NCBI RefSeq assembly: GCF_900156695.1
Contig: NZ_FTOM01000002.1
Coordinates: 1-64,000 of the forward strand
Direction: 5' to 3'
Length of the DNA stretch: 64,000 bases
Source of the DNA: Phaeovulum vinaykumarii
GTDB taxonomy: Bacteria; Pseudomonadota; Alphaproteobacteria; Rhodobacterales; Rhodobacteraceae
The notes beneath the pieces are model-generated. The model saw nothing but the letters and a program-made list of their open reading frames with translations. It was not told where the DNA came from and did no database searches. Below are positions 14,594-23,844 of the stretch, in pieces (within the stretch, counting starts at the first letter, position 1; each line of letters begins with the position of its first letter). The position numbers and the translations under genes were made by a program.

Positions 14594-15723
14594 TCGGCCT
14601 CTCCCTGAAGCATGCCGTAAAGGCGGTTGAGCGCACCGGCGGCGATGGCGCGGTCGGCGGCGGCAAGGCGGTCGTCGCGTGACTCTTGCGCCAGCGTCTC
14701 GGCCGCGGCCCGCAGCGCGCCGCCATGGTCGATGGCATCGAGGTCGGCGGCGTCGAATTCGGTGGCCAGGTCCGCCGTTTCCAGAACGAAATGGCAAAAT
14801 TCCGGGCTCAGGCGCGCGGCGGTGCGGCGCAGGGTTTGCTGTTCGGCCAGCCCGGCGCGGCCCTGGGCCTGAAGACGCACCAGAATGTCGCGCCGCGCGG
14901 GCCCCGGCCCGGGCAGCAGGCGGGTCAGTTCGGTTTCGGGGCAGAGGCCGGGCAGAAGCTCGAGCGCAAGGTCCAGCCACAGGAACCGCCCGGTCTCGAC
15001 CCGCGCGATGCGCGGCGGTGCGCCGGGCCCGTCCAGGGTGACGGCCAGGCAGCCGCCGCGGGCGGCATGGCGAAAGCCGTCCTGTTCGGGCGTTCCGGCA
15101 TAGGCGCAGCGCGGCGACAGCGTCATCTGCCCGTGCCAGTCGCCCAACGCCAGATAATCGAGCCCCGCGGTCTCGGCCCGGTCGGGGGGGATGATGCCCT
15201 CGGCGCCGGCGCCATCCTCGGAGAAGTCGCGCACTGCCCCATGCGCCAGCCCGATGCGCAGCGCGCGCGGGTCGGTGGCACAGCCCGGCATCCAGGCGGT
15301 CAGGTCGCGCCCCGGACGGCGGCGGGGCAGCGGCGCGGGCAGGAGCATCGCGCCGGGGGCCAGTTCGACGGGGTCGATGTCGTGGAGAACATGCACATTC
15401 TTCGGGGCATGGGCCGCCAGCCGCTGCCACAGGGTTTCGGCGCCCAGGCTGTCGTGGTTGCCGGGCAGCACCCACCAATGGGCGGGGCTGTCGGCCATGG
15501 CCGCCAGCGCCTGGCGCCAGACCGGGTCGGTGGGGGTCTCGCTGTCGAAGGTGTCGCCGGCCAGAAGGATATGCTGGGCACCCTGCGCGCGCGCCGTGGC
15601 CGCCAGCGTGCCCAGCGCGGCGTGGCGGGCCTCGACCAGGCGGCCGCGGATTTCCTCGGGCAGGTTGCCGAAGCGTCGGCCCAGATGCAGGTCGGCAGAG
15701 TGGATGAAACGAAATGCAGTCAT
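14590..15723 (-). CDS. SbcD/YhaO-like DNA repair exonuclease (metallophosphoesterase)
   Basis: This 377-residue calcineurin-type phosphoesterase has all the metal-binding motifs: His-Ser-Ala-Asp-Leu-His (residues 8-13), Ala-Gly-Asp-Thr-Phe-Asp, Pro-Gly-Asn-His-Asp and Gly-Asp-Trp-His-Gly. It is the nuclease half of a two-gene Mre11/Rad50-like complex with the downstream ATPase. The start at ATG 15723 places the first motif at the usual position; upstream in-frame codons are not conserved in character. The frame overlaps the ATPase gene by ATGA. Confidence 0.85.
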   Translation of the reverse strand: MTAFRFIHSADLHLGRRFGNLPEEIRGRLVEARHAALGTLAATARAQGAQHILLAGDTFDSETPTDPVWRQALAAMADSPAHWWVLPGNHDSLGAETLWQRLAAHAPKNVHVLHDIDPVELAPGAMLLPAPLPRRRPGRDLTAWMPGCATDPRALRIGLAHGAVRDFSEDGAGAEGIIPPDRAETAGLDYLALGDWHGQMTLSPRCAYAGTPEQDGFRHAARGGCLAVTLDGPGAPPRIARVETGRFLWLDLALELLPGLCPETELTRLLPGPGPARRDILVRLQAQGRAGLAEQQTLRRTAARLSPEFCHFVLETADLATEFDAADLDAIDHGGALRAAAETLAQESRDDRLAAADRAIAAGALNRLYGMLQGEAE

Positions 15724-15839
15724 CTTGGCCTCTCGACACGGGGGGGCGGGGAGAATCGGGCCCGCGGGCCCGGTTTCCCCCGGATATCCCCTGAGGGTGT
15801 CAGAAGCTGACATGGGGGCCGCCCCCCCCGGCGGGGATG

Positions 15840-16337
15840 TCAGTGATGATCGTCGTCGGTGCCGGTTTCGGCGACATGTTCAAGCCGGGCGGCGAATTCG
15901 CGGCGCAGGTTGCGGCGCAGCTCGGCGGCGCGGTAGCGTTGCTGTTCCATCGGCGTGGCGGGGTGGAAGGCGGGCACGGTGGCGGGCTTGCCGTCCTCGT
16001 CCACCGCGACCATGGTGAAATAGCACGAATTGGTATGGCGGCGCACGCCGGTGCGCAGGTTCTCGGCCTCGACGCGGATGCCGACCTCCATCGAGGTGCG
16101 CCCGGCATAGTTGATCGTGGCCAGGAAGCTGACCAGTTCGCCGACGTGGATGGGTTCCTTGAAGGTGACCTGATCAACCGAGAGGGTGACCGCGTAGCGG
16201 CGCGAGAAGCGCGAGGCGCAGGTGAAGGCCACCCGGTCGAGCAGGTTGAGAAGCGCGCCCCCGTGCACCTTGCCCGAGAAATTGGCCATGTCGGGGGACA
16301 TCAGAACGGTCATTTCGAGGTGGCGGCTGTCCTGCAT
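15840..16337 (-). CDS. Acyl-CoA thioesterase (hot-dog fold)
   Basis: The 165-residue protein has the hot-dog fold thioesterase pattern of the YciA/BFIT group: Asn-Phe-Ser-Gly-Lys-Val-His-Gly-Gly-Ala-Leu-Leu near residue 20, Asp-Gln-Val-Thr-Phe, and Thr-Ser-Met-Glu-Val-Gly. The helix Asn-Leu-Leu-Asp-Arg occupies the catalytic position. It hydrolyses acyl-CoA to free acid and CoA; the chain-length preference is not readable. The start at ATG 16337 follows GGAAG. It lies downstream of a thiolase, but a run of GC hairpins separates the two, so joint transcription is uncertain. Confidence 0.85.
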   Translation of the reverse strand: MQDSRHLEMTVLMSPDMANFSGKVHGGALLNLLDRVAFTCASRFSRRYAVTLSVDQVTFKEPIHVGELVSFLATINYAGRTSMEVGIRVEAENLRTGVRRHTNSCYFTMVAVDEDGKPATVPAFHPATPMEQQRYRAAELRRNLRREFAARLEHVAETGTDDDHH

Positions 16338-16484
16338 CGGCGCTTCCTTCCATGGTGTTGGCCTGAGGGCATGGGGTCGGGCCCGCATTAAGCATGCACG
16401 GGCGCGTGGGGCAAGGCGCAGCACCGCCGCGCCAGGTGTCCCCGCGGGCCTTGCCGGTCCCCCGGGGGGTGGGGGAGCGGCCGG

Positions 16485-16563
16485 GCCCCCCATCGAGGGG
16501 GGCGCCGGCCGCCGGGGGCGGACGCCCCCGATCGCGCGACGGGGCCCGGCCGGTGCGGGCCCC
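16485..16563. repeat. Three consecutive perfect GC hairpins
   Basis: GCCCCCC/GGGGGGC (16485-16503), GGGGGCG/CGCCCCC (16514-16529) and GGGGCCCG/CGGGCCCC (16541-16563) follow each other between the thiolase and thioesterase genes. There is no T tract, so they may slow or weaken read-through rather than act as a standard terminator. Confidence 0.55.
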
Positions 16564-16572
16564 CTAGCAGGG

Positions 16573-17751
16573 TCAGGGGCGCTCGATGGCGATGGCGGTG
16601 CCTTCGCCGCCGCCGATGCAGATCGCGGCCACGCCGCGCTTGAGCCCGCGGGCCTCGAGCGCGTGGAGCAGCGTCACCATGATGCGCGCGCCCGATGCGC
16701 CGATCGGATGGCCCAGCGCGCAGGCGCCGCCGTTGACGTTGACGATGCCATGATCGACCCCCATCCGCGCCATGAAGGCCATGGGCACGACGGCGAAGGC
16801 CTCGTTGACCTCCCAGAGGTCGACATCGGCCACGCGCCAGCCCAGCCGGTCGAGAAGCTTCTGCGCCGCGGGCACCGGCGCGGTGGGAAATTCGCCCGGC
16901 GCCTGCGCGTGGCTGGCGTGACCCAGGATGCGCGCCCGCACCGGCAGGCCCAGCTCGGCCGCCCGCGTCCCCGAGGCCAGCACCAGCGCTGCCGCCCCGT
17001 CCGAGATCGACGAGGAATTGGCCGGCGTGACCGTCCCGCCGGCGCGGAAGGCCGGCTTCAGGGTCGGGATCTTCTCGGGGCGGGCCTGGCCGGGCTGTTC
17101 GTCCTCGGCCACGATCACCTCGGCCTTGCGGGTCTGCACGCTGACCGGCGCGATCTCGGTGGCGAACCCGCCGCTGCGCTGGGCCTCGAGCGCGCGCGTC
17201 AGCGAGGCCAGCGCATAGGCGTCCTGGGCCTCGCGCGAGAAGCCGAAGCTCTCGGCGCAATCCTCGGCGAAGGTGCCCATCAGGCGGCCCTTGTCATAGG
17301 CATCCTCGAGCCCGTCGAGAAACATGTGATCCATCGTCTGGGCATGCCCCAGCCGGGCGCCCGCGCGCATCTTCGGCAGCAGATAGGGCGCAAGGCTCAT
17401 GCTCTCCATGCCGCCGGCGACCACGACCGAGGCCGCGCCGGCGCGGATCGCATCGCAGCCGGTCATCACCGTGCGCATCCCCGAGCCGCACATCTTGTTG
17501 AGCGTGCTGGCCGGCACGTCCTGCGGCAGGCCGGCGGCAAATCCGGCCTGGCGCGCGGGGGCCTGGCCCTGACCCGCGGGCAGGACGCAGCCCATCCAGA
17601 GTTCGTCGACCGCCTGCGGGTCAAGCCCCGCACGTTCCACCGCCGCCCGGATCGCCACCCCTCCCAAGGTCGCGGCCGGCACCGTCCCGAGCGCGCCCAT
17701 CAGCCCGCCCATGGGTGTGCGGGCAGCCCCCGCGATCACCACATCCTGCAT
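16573..17751 (-). CDS. Acetyl-CoA acetyltransferase (thiolase)
   Basis: This 392-residue thiolase carries the acyl-enzyme cysteine motif Asn-Lys-Met-Cys-Gly-Ser-Gly-Met (about residue 88), the motif Asn-Glu-Ala-Phe-Ala (about 348), [14 protein letters not shown] and the second active-site Cys in Cys-Ile-Gly-Gly-Gly. It condenses or cleaves acetoacetyl-CoA and relatives. ATG 17751 follows GGGAGGAATTC, a strong ribosome site, and gives the usual family length. No phaB or beta-oxidation partners lie beside it, so biosynthetic versus degradative use is open. Confidence 0.9.
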   Translation of the reverse strand: MQDVVIAGAARTPMGGLMGALGTVPAATLGGVAIRAAVERAGLDPQAVDELWMGCVLPAGQGQAPARQAGFAAGLPQDVPASTLNKMCGSGMRTVMTGCDAIRAGAASVVVAGGMESMSLAPYLLPKMRAGARLGHAQTMDHMFLDGLEDAYDKGRLMGTFAEDCAESFGFSREAQDAYALASLTRALEAQRSGGFATEIAPVSVQTRKAEVIVAEDEQPGQARPEKIPTLKPAFRAGGTVTPANSSSISDGAAALVLASGTRAAELGLPVRARILGHASHAQAPGEFPTAPVPAAQKLLDRLGWRVADVDLWEVNEAFAVVPMAFMARMGVDHGIVNVNGGACALGHPIGASGARIMVTLLHALEARGLKRGVAAICIGGGEGTAIAIERP

Positions 17752-17856
17752 GAATTCCTCCCATTTTTCGACGCATTCGCGCCCGTTTCTGATTACCGAA
17801 TGATAAGCATTCCCGTCTAGCCTTGGGGTTGGAACCACTTCGCCCGGAGATGCCGA

Positions 17857-18195
17857 ATGAACCTTACAGCCGAAGCCCGCGACGGCGCGCTTCTCGTGCG
17901 TGTCGGCGAAAGCCGGATCGACGCTGCGGTCGCGATCCGGTTCAAGGAGATGATGCGCGACATCCTCAAGGAGCCCGCCCCCCGCGTGGTGCTGGACCTG
18001 TCGCGCGTGGAATTCCTGGACAGTTCCGGCCTGGGGGCGCTGGTCGCCGTCATGAAGGCCATGGGCGATGGGCGTCGCCTCGAGCTGATGGGACTGACCC
18101 CGAATGTCGAAAAGGTGTTCCGCCTCACCCGGATGGATTCGGTGTTCGTGATCCACCCCGACCTCCCTGGCAAAGAGCTGCGTCATGTTGGCTGA
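17857..18195 (+). CDS. STAS-domain anti-sigma factor antagonist (RsbV/SpoIIAA-like)
   Basis: The 112-residue protein is a single STAS domain with the phosphorylatable serine in Phe-Leu-Asp-Ser-Ser-Gly-Leu-Gly (Ser56/57). In partner-switching systems the unphosphorylated form binds the RsbW-type kinase and frees its target. The next gene, overlapping by 11 bp, encodes such a kinase. No sigma factor or phosphatase gene is adjacent, so the final target is unknown. Confidence 0.85.
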   Translation: MNLTAEARDGALLVRVGESRIDAAVAIRFKEMMRDILKEPAPRVVLDLSRVEFLDSSGLGALVAVMKAMGDGRRLELMGLTPNVEKVFRLTRMDSVFVIHPDLPGKELRHVG

Positions 18196-18709
18196 ATCAT
18201 CGCCCATGCCACGCCCACGCGCCGCCGCCGAAACCGAAACCCCCGACCCAGGTCGCGCCGACCGTCGCCCCGGTGCGCCGCAGATCTTCGTTCACAGCTG
18301 CAATGCTGACCCTCTGGCCGTGCGCGATGCGCTGGCTGCGGCGGTGGCACGGTTCGTCGATCAGCTGTCCAGGGAAGAAGCCGGGACGCTCGAGCTTGTC
18401 CTGGCCGAGGTCATGAACAATATCGTCGAGCATTCCTATGGCGAACGGCACGAGGGCACGATCACGCTGTCGATCGTGCGCGACCGCCGGGGGCTGTCGT
18501 GCTCGGTGTCCGATGACGGGGTGCCGCTGCCGCCGATCTGTCTGGACGAGCCGCGGCTTCCGTCCACGGATGTGGCGCGCGAGCATCTGCCCGAAGGGGG
18601 CTTTGGCTGGTTCCTGATCCGCGACATGACCCGCGACCTGGGCTATCACCGCGAAAACGGCCGCAATCTTCTGGCCTTCCGGCTGCCGCTGGCGGCGCCT
18701 GCGGGCTGA
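18185..18709 (+). CDS. RsbW-like anti-sigma regulatory kinase
   Basis: The 174-residue protein has a GHKL-type ATP-binding fold: the N box Glu-Val-Met-Asn-Asn-Ile-Val-Glu-His-Ser-Tyr, an Asp-Asp-Gly-Val-Pro G1-like box and Gly-Gly-Phe-Gly-Trp-Phe-Leu-Ile. A proline- and charge-rich N-terminal tail of about 30 residues precedes the domain; ATG 18206 would give a shorter version. It should phosphorylate the STAS protein encoded just upstream. The overlap implies matched synthesis of the pair. Confidence 0.85.
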   Translation: MLAESSPMPRPRAAAETETPDPGRADRRPGAPQIFVHSCNADPLAVRDALAAAVARFVDQLSREEAGTLELVLAEVMNNIVEHSYGERHEGTITLSIVRDRRGLSCSVSDDGVPLPPICLDEPRLPSTDVAREHLPEGGFGWFLIRDMTRDLGYHRENGRNLLAFRLPLAAPAG

Positions 18710-18818
18710 TCTTGCGCCGGGGCATTGGCGGAGTGCGGTTCCGTCCTGCCGATGCCCGGCGCGCAGCCCTGCCTGTGGCGGATGCCGTTGATATGACCGG
18801 GCGGACCGGTCTGCGGGA

Positions 18819-19145
18819 TCAGTTCAGTTGAAACTGGAGGGGGTAGCGCCCGTCCTCGAAATCCCCGAACAGATCGTGCAGGTCGGGGTGTTCGATCGGC
18901 TCGCCCGAATGGTCCGGCAACAGATTCTGCTCGGACACATAGGCTACGTAATAGCTGTTATCGGTCTCGGCCAGCAGGTGGTAGAACGGCTGATCCTTGT
19001 CCGGGCGGCTTTCCTCGGGGATCGATTCATACCATTCCTGGGTATTCGAGAAGATCGCATCAACGTCGAAAATAACCCCGCGGAACGGGTGCTTGCGATG
19101 CCGGACGATCTGGCCCAGCGCGTATTTGGCGTATGATGGCAACAT
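18819..19145 (-). CDS. hspQ: Heat shock protein HspQ
   Basis: The 108-residue protein matches HspQ/YccV: Lys-Tyr-Ala-Leu-Gly-Gln-Ile-Val-Arg-His-Arg, Pro-Phe-Arg-Gly-Val-Ile-Phe-Asp-Val-Asp, then Gln-Pro-Phe-Tyr-His-Leu-Leu and Tyr-Val-Ala-Tyr-Val-Ser-Glu-Gln-Asn-Leu. HspQ binds hemimethylated DNA and acts as a specificity enhancer of Lon protease in enterobacteria. GAGGGAGAGG upstream is a strong ribosome site. A 6-bp inverted repeat (CCTGTC...GACAGG, 19185-19202) lies in the promoter region, but I see no convincing heat-shock sigma-32 boxes. Confidence 0.9.
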   Translation of the reverse strand: MLPSYAKYALGQIVRHRKHPFRGVIFDVDAIFSNTQEWYESIPEESRPDKDQPFYHLLAETDNSYYVAYVSEQNLLPDHSGEPIEHPDLHDLFGDFEDGRYPLQFQLN

Positions 19146-19402
19146 GTGTCAGACCTCTCCCTCTTTTAATACTTCTTGAACCAGCCTGTCCATGCCGACA
19201 GGCCGGGGCGGGGGGAAACAGATTGTGTGACCTGGGTTCACAGTCTGGCAGGGGGCGGCTCTGGCTTTCCTGTTCGTGCAAATTTGTCTAATCTTGCGCC
19301 GGAACCGCGGGACAGGCAGCGCGCGGCTCTGGCGATTCGGCCGCCGCGCGCGGCCGGAAGGGTCCGACAAATCAGACGCGGCACAGCCGTGCGAGGGCAG
19401 GC

Positions 19403-19984
19403 ATGGGCAGGACATTTCTTCATCTGGCGCTGGTGCTTCTCGTGGCCTCCTGCGGGGGCGGGCGCTTCGATGCGCCGCGCGATCTCGATGATGCCTGCGC
19501 CATCGTGCGCGAGCGCCCGCAATATCTGAGCGCGATGCGCCGGACCGAGGCGCGCTGGGGCATTCCGGTGCATGTGCAGATGGCCACCATTCACCAGGAA
19601 TCGAAATTCGTGGGCAATGCGCGCACGCCCTTCCGCTATGCGCTGGGCGTCATCCCGATGGGGCGGCTCAGCTCGGCCTATGGCTATTCGCAGGCGCTCG
19701 ACGATACCTGGGACGAATACCGCGCCGAGACCCGACGCCGCGGCGCCAAGCGCGACCGCATCCATGATGCCACCGATTTCATGGGCTGGTACATGAACGG
19801 CACGACCGAGCGTCTGGGCATTTCCAAGGCCGATGCGCGCAACCAGTATCTGGCCTATCACGAGGGCCGCACCGGCTATGCCCGCGGCAGCCACCGCAAC
19901 AAGTCCTGGCTGATGGCGGTGGCCGACCGCGTGGCCGAGCGCTCCGAGATGTATCGCCGTCAGCTGGCCAGTTGCCGGCGCTGA
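19403..19984 (+). CDS. Lytic transglycosylase-like lipoprotein
   Basis: The 193-residue product starts with a lipoprotein signal ending in Leu-Val-Ala-Ser-Cys (Cys18 or so), then an SLT-type fold with the catalytic-glutamate motif His-Gln-Glu-Ser-Lys-Phe and a downstream Tyr-Gly-Tyr-Ser-Gln-Ala segment. It probably cleaves peptidoglycan glycan strands from the outer-membrane side of the periplasm. Its end is convergent with lolA with seven bases between. Confidence 0.85.
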   Translation: MGRTFLHLALVLLVASCGGGRFDAPRDLDDACAIVRERPQYLSAMRRTEARWGIPVHVQMATIHQESKFVGNARTPFRYALGVIPMGRLSSAYGYSQALDDTWDEYRAETRRRGAKRDRIHDATDFMGWYMNGTTERLGISKADARNQYLAYHEGRTGYARGSHRNKSWLMAVADRVAERSEMYRRQLASCRR

Positions 19985-19991
19985 CCGCCCT

Positions 19992-20594
19992 TCACAGCCC
20001 GCGCCGCTGCGTCTCGGCCGTGATCGAGAACCGCGCGGACGGGATCTGACCGCCCGTTTCGGTCTTGCCCAGGATCACCGTGGTCTTGCCGCCGGTCTCG
20101 TCGGTGATGATCCACTGGCGCAATTGCACAGGGTCATCCGAGAACACCAGCCGGATCGTGCCGCGTTCGGGGTGGTCAGGATCCTGGGCGATGACGCTTG
20201 TCGTCTTGCCGTCGTCGGTATGGCCCACGACCATGCGCGCGCGCGTCAGGTCGATGTCGGGCGCCAGGATCAGGTTCAGCGGCGTCTTCGACAGCGGGTA
20301 TTGCTCGGGCGGCTGGTTCGACTTGCCATCGAAGATCGCCACCTGGCCGCCGCCGGCCAGAACCAGCGTCCGGTCGGGCGGCGCATATTCGAACCGCACC
20401 CGGCCGGGCCGCAGGATATAGAGCGTTCCGGTCGAGATCGAGCCGTCGGCGTTGACCTGGGTGAAGGCCGCCTCGAGCGTCCTGATCCCGTTGAGATAGG
20501 ACGAGATCTGCGACAGCGAGATCCGGTCGGCCTGCGCGGGCAGGGCGGTCAGAAGGGCAAGGCCCGCAAGGGCGATCAGGTGACGCGGTTTCAT
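19992..20594 (-). CDS. lolA: Outer-membrane lipoprotein carrier protein LolA
   Basis: The 200-residue protein has a cleavable signal (ending Leu-Pro-Ala-Gln-Ala) and the LolA beta-sheet pattern: Ala-Ala-Phe-Thr-Gln-Val near residue 42, Arg-Pro-Gly-Arg-Val-Arg-Phe-Glu-Tyr, and Gln-Leu-Arg-Gln-Trp. LolA shuttles lipoproteins through the periplasm from LolCDE to the outer membrane. The start at ATG 20594 gives a proper signal peptide. It follows ftsK on the same strand, as in many Proteobacteria. Confidence 0.85.
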   Translation of the reverse strand: MKPRHLIALAGLALLTALPAQADRISLSQISSYLNGIRTLEAAFTQVNADGSISTGTLYILRPGRVRFEYAPPDRTLVLAGGGQVAIFDGKSNQPPEQYPLSKTPLNLILAPDIDLTRARMVVGHTDDGKTTSVIAQDPDHPERGTIRLVFSDDPVQLRQWIITDETGGKTTVILGKTETGGQIPSARFSITAETQRRGL

Positions 20595-20677
20595 GCCCCT
20601 ATATGTGCGCGCGCGCGGCGGACCTTTCCAGCCCCCGCGCGCATTCTTCGCCAGATTGGGCGGCGTTTTGCCCGCCC

Positions 20678-23600
20678 TCAGGCTTCGGGGATCAGAACCT
20701 CGCGTTTGCCCACGTGGTTTGCCGGGCTGACGACGCCCTGGTCTTCCATCTGCTCGACCAGCCGCGCAGCCTTGTTGTAGCCGATGCCCAGCTTGCGCTG
20801 GATGTAGGAGGTCGAGCATTTGCGATCGCGCGCCACGATCGCCACCGCCTGATCATAGAGCGCCTCGTCGCCGTTGGTGTTGCCCCCGAGGCCCAGCACC
20901 GCGTCGATCTCCTGGGCTTGCTCTTCCTCGGGGCCTTCGAGCACGCCCGACAGATATTCGGGCGGGCCGAAGCTCTTGAGGTGGTTCACGATTTCCTCGA
21001 CTTCCTCGTCGCTGACGAAGGGGCCGTGGATGCGGGTGATGCGTGAGCCGGTGCCCATGTAGAGCATGTCGCCCATGCCCAGAAGCTGTTCGGCGCCCAT
21101 CTCTCCCAGGATCGTGCGGCTGTCGATCTTCGAGGTCACCTGGAACGAGATCCGGGTGGGGAAGTTGGCCTTGATCGTGCCGGTGATGACATCGACCGAC
21201 GGTCGCTGCGTGGCCATGATCAGGTGGATGCCGCTGGCCCGCGCCATCTGCGCCAGACGCTGGATGCAGGCCTCGATCTCCTTGCCGGCCACCATCATCA
21301 GGTCGGCCATCTCGTCGACGATGACCACGATATAGGGCAGGGTCTTGGGTTGGATCTCCTCGGTCTCGAAGATCGGATCGCCGGTTTCCTCGTCAAAGCC
21401 GGTCTGGACGGTGCGCTTGAACATCTCGCCCCTGGACAGCGCCTCGCGCACGCGGCCGTTGTAGCCCTCGATGTTGCGCACGCCCATCTTGGACATCTTG
21501 CGATAGCGCTCCTCCATCTCGGCCACGACCCATTTCAGCGCCACGACCGCCTTCTTGGGGTCGGTCACCACGGGCGACAGAAGATGCGGGATGCCGTCAT
21601 AGACGCTGAGCTCTAGCATCTTGGGGTCGATCATGATCAACCGGCATTCGTCGGGCGAGAGCTTGTAGAGAAGGCTCAGGATCATCGTGTTGATGGCGAC
21701 CGACTTGCCCGAACCCGTGGTTCCCGCGATCAGCAGGTGGGGCATCTTGGCAAGGTTGGCCACGATCGGCTCGCCGGCGATATCCTTGCCCAGGGCCAGC
21801 GGCAGGCGCATGTTGCTGTCGCCGAAATCGCGCGCCGAGAGGATCTCGCGCAGGACGACCTTCTCGCGCTGGGCGTTGGGCAGCTCGATCCCGATTACCG
21901 AGCGCCCCGGCACCGTCGAGACCCGCGCCGACAGCGCCGACATCGACCGCGCGATGTCATCGGCCAGGCCGATCACGCGGCTGGCCTTGAGGCCCGGCGC
22001 GGGTTCCAGCTCGTACATCGTGACCACGGGGCCGGGGCGGACCGACACGATCTCGCCCTTGACGCCGTAATCATCAAGCACGCTTTCCAGCATGCGCGCG
22101 TTTTCCTCCAGCGCCTCGTCGGACAGCTGGTGGCGCGCGATGCTGGCGGGATTGGTCAGCAGGTTGAGCGGCGGTGCCTCATAGGCGGCCGCGGCAGCCG
22201 GTTCGGGGTCAAGCGCCAGACGCGGCTGGGCCTCGGCTTGCGCCGCGCGCGAGGGCGCCGCCGCGCGCTTGGCCGCATTGTGCACGACGCGGCGCGGCGT
22301 GGGGTCCGGGGTCGTTGCACGCAGAAGCGGGCGCGGCCGGGGGGCCGGGGCGGCGCTGTCGTCGGGCACCGCAAAGACGTTGCGCAGATCGTCGTCCTCG
22401 GGGTCGAGCGCGGCGGTCTCGGGGGGCATGGGCGCGGGGCTCATGGTCTCGGCCGCGGCGGCTTCGGCGCTGTCGTCGATGGCCACGAAGGGGGTCGGTT
22501 CGGGCAGGTTGCGCGCGCCGGGCATGAAGCGCGGCTGGGCCTGGAGCACGGGCTCGATGCGCAGGCTGGGCGCCACCTCGACCGGGGCCGCGCCGCGCGC
22601 CAGCCGCCGCGCCACCGCGGCCAGGACCGACGGCCGCGCGGGAATGTCGTCTGCCGCCTGCGCAGAGCGGCTGTCGAATTCGGCGCGCGGGCTGTCCGAG
22701 AAGCCGGCGACAGGCGTGCGCAGGTCGGCACCTTGCTGCGCCGGCGCGCGCAGGCCGGCAATGGCGTCCAGATCCCCCTCGTCGTCCGCGTCCATGTCGT
22801 CCCAGCCGAAGACCGGGTCGCGGTCGGGCAGGGGCGCGCGCAGGATCGGCATCTGGCGCGGGGCACCGGCCGGTTCGGCAAGCGCGTCGGGCGCGGGCTG
22901 TTGCGGTGCCGCGGCGCGGGCGCGGACGGCATCGGCAATGCGGGCGCGGATGCGGTCCTGGCTGGGCGCCTCGGGGGCGGTGTCCCAGTCGGGCGCGGTC
23001 TCGATCAGCTCGGGCTCCAGATCGGCCGCAAGATCGGGTTCGGGCAGCGGCGCGGCGCGGCGGATGCGGCCCAGAAGGCCCGGCCGCGGCGCGGCGTCGA
23101 AGGCGGGCTCGGCCACCGGCGGAACGGCTGCCTGTTCGGCCTTGCGCTGGCGGGCCTCGCGCAGGCGGGCGGCGGCCTCCTGCGCCCCCGACCCGGCCAG
23201 ATGCAGCGCCCGGTCATAGCCCAGCGCCAGCGCCAGACCGGTGCCGCGCGCCAGCGCCGACAGTTCGGCGCGTTCGAAGCCCAGCACGAACAGCCCCATC
23301 GCCAGCGACGACAGCGCCATGGCAAAGGCGATCAGCTTCAGCGCCACCCCCGGCGCGATCGGCGAGAAGCTGAGCAGCGCACCCATGACCGTATCGCCGA
23401 ACAGACCGCCCAGCCCGAAGGCATGCGGCCAATCCGTCGGCGGCACCAGCGAGGCCGCATAGGCCGAGATCAGCGCCACCCCGATCGGGGCGAACAGCAT
23501 GCGCCCGACAAAGCGTTCCTCGCCCCGGTGCAGGATGAAGCGCCCGCCCCAGATCGCCAGCGCCGCCACGATCCCCCAGGCGCCCAGCCCCACGAAGACC

Positions 23601-23833
23601 GACAGAATCGACGCGATCGAGGCCCCCGCGCGGCCCATCAGGTTCTGCGCCGGGGCATCCGTCACCGCCAGCCAGCCCGGATCGTCGGGCGAATAGCTGG
23701 CCAGCGTGGCCGTCAGCATCAGCGCCAGCACGACCAGCCCGGCCCCGACCAGTTCCTTGCCGCGTCGTTCCAGAACGGCCTGGGTGGTCTGGTCCAGAAG
23801 GGGGTCACGTCCGCGGGCCTGAAACGACGCCAT
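20678..23833 (-). CDS. ftsK: DNA translocase FtsK
   Basis: The 1051-residue protein has four or so N-terminal membrane segments (to about residue 200), a long Pro/Ala/Arg-rich linker, and the FtsK/SpoIIIE motor with Walker A (Ala-Gly-Thr-Thr-Gly-Ser-Gly-Lys-Ser, near residue 700) and Walker B (Val-Ile-Val-Asp-Glu-Met-Ala-Asp, near 835). It ends with the winged-helix gamma domain ([13 protein letters not shown]) that reads KOPS. It pumps DNA at the division septum and activates XerCD. ATG 23833 has GAGG nine bases upstream; ATG 23848 overlaps the previous stop by ATGA and is an alternative. Confidence 0.92.
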   Translation of the reverse strand: MASFQARGRDPLLDQTTQAVLERRGKELVGAGLVVLALMLTATLASYSPDDPGWLAVTDAPAQNLMGRAGASIASILSVFVGLGAWGIVAALAIWGGRFILHRGEERFVGRMLFAPIGVALISAYAASLVPPTDWPHAFGLGGLFGDTVMGALLSFSPIAPGVALKLIAFAMALSSLAMGLFVLGFERAELSALARGTGLALALGYDRALHLAGSGAQEAAARLREARQRKAEQAAVPPVAEPAFDAAPRPGLLGRIRRAAPLPEPDLAADLEPELIETAPDWDTAPEAPSQDRIRARIADAVRARAAAPQQPAPDALAEPAGAPRQMPILRAPLPDRDPVFGWDDMDADDEGDLDAIAGLRAPAQQGADLRTPVAGFSDSPRAEFDSRSAQAADDIPARPSVLAAVARRLARGAAPVEVAPSLRIEPVLQAQPRFMPGARNLPEPTPFVAIDDSAEAAAAETMSPAPMPPETAALDPEDDDLRNVFAVPDDSAAPAPRPRPLLRATTPDPTPRRVVHNAAKRAAAPSRAAQAEAQPRLALDPEPAAAAAYEAPPLNLLTNPASIARHQLSDEALEENARMLESVLDDYGVKGEIVSVRPGPVVTMYELEPAPGLKASRVIGLADDIARSMSALSARVSTVPGRSVIGIELPNAQREKVVLREILSARDFGDSNMRLPLALGKDIAGEPIVANLAKMPHLLIAGTTGSGKSVAINTMILSLLYKLSPDECRLIMIDPKMLELSVYDGIPHLLSPVVTDPKKAVVALKWVVAEMEERYRKMSKMGVRNIEGYNGRVREALSRGEMFKRTVQTGFDEETGDPIFETEEIQPKTLPYIVVIVDEMADLMMVAGKEIEACIQRLAQMARASGIHLIMATQRPSVDVITGTIKANFPTRISFQVTSKIDSRTILGEMGAEQLLGMGDMLYMGTGSRITRIHGPFVSDEEVEEIVNHLKSFGPPEYLSGVLEGPEEEQAQEIDAVLGLGGNTNGDEALYDQAVAIVARDRKCSTSYIQRKLGIGYNKAARLVEQMEDQGVVSPANHVGKREVLIPEA

Positions 23834-23844
23834 CTTTTCTGTCC

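Noticed and set aside
11963-15739. One 1258-codon open frame on the - strand
   Set aside because: The first 382 codons are a shadow of the nuclease gene in another frame; the true ATPase starts at ATG 14593, where the P-loop follows in the normal position.
18819-19145. sigma-32 heat-shock promoter for hspQ
   Set aside because: No convincing -35/-10 pair of that type was found upstream; the inverted repeat at 19185-19202 alone is not enough.
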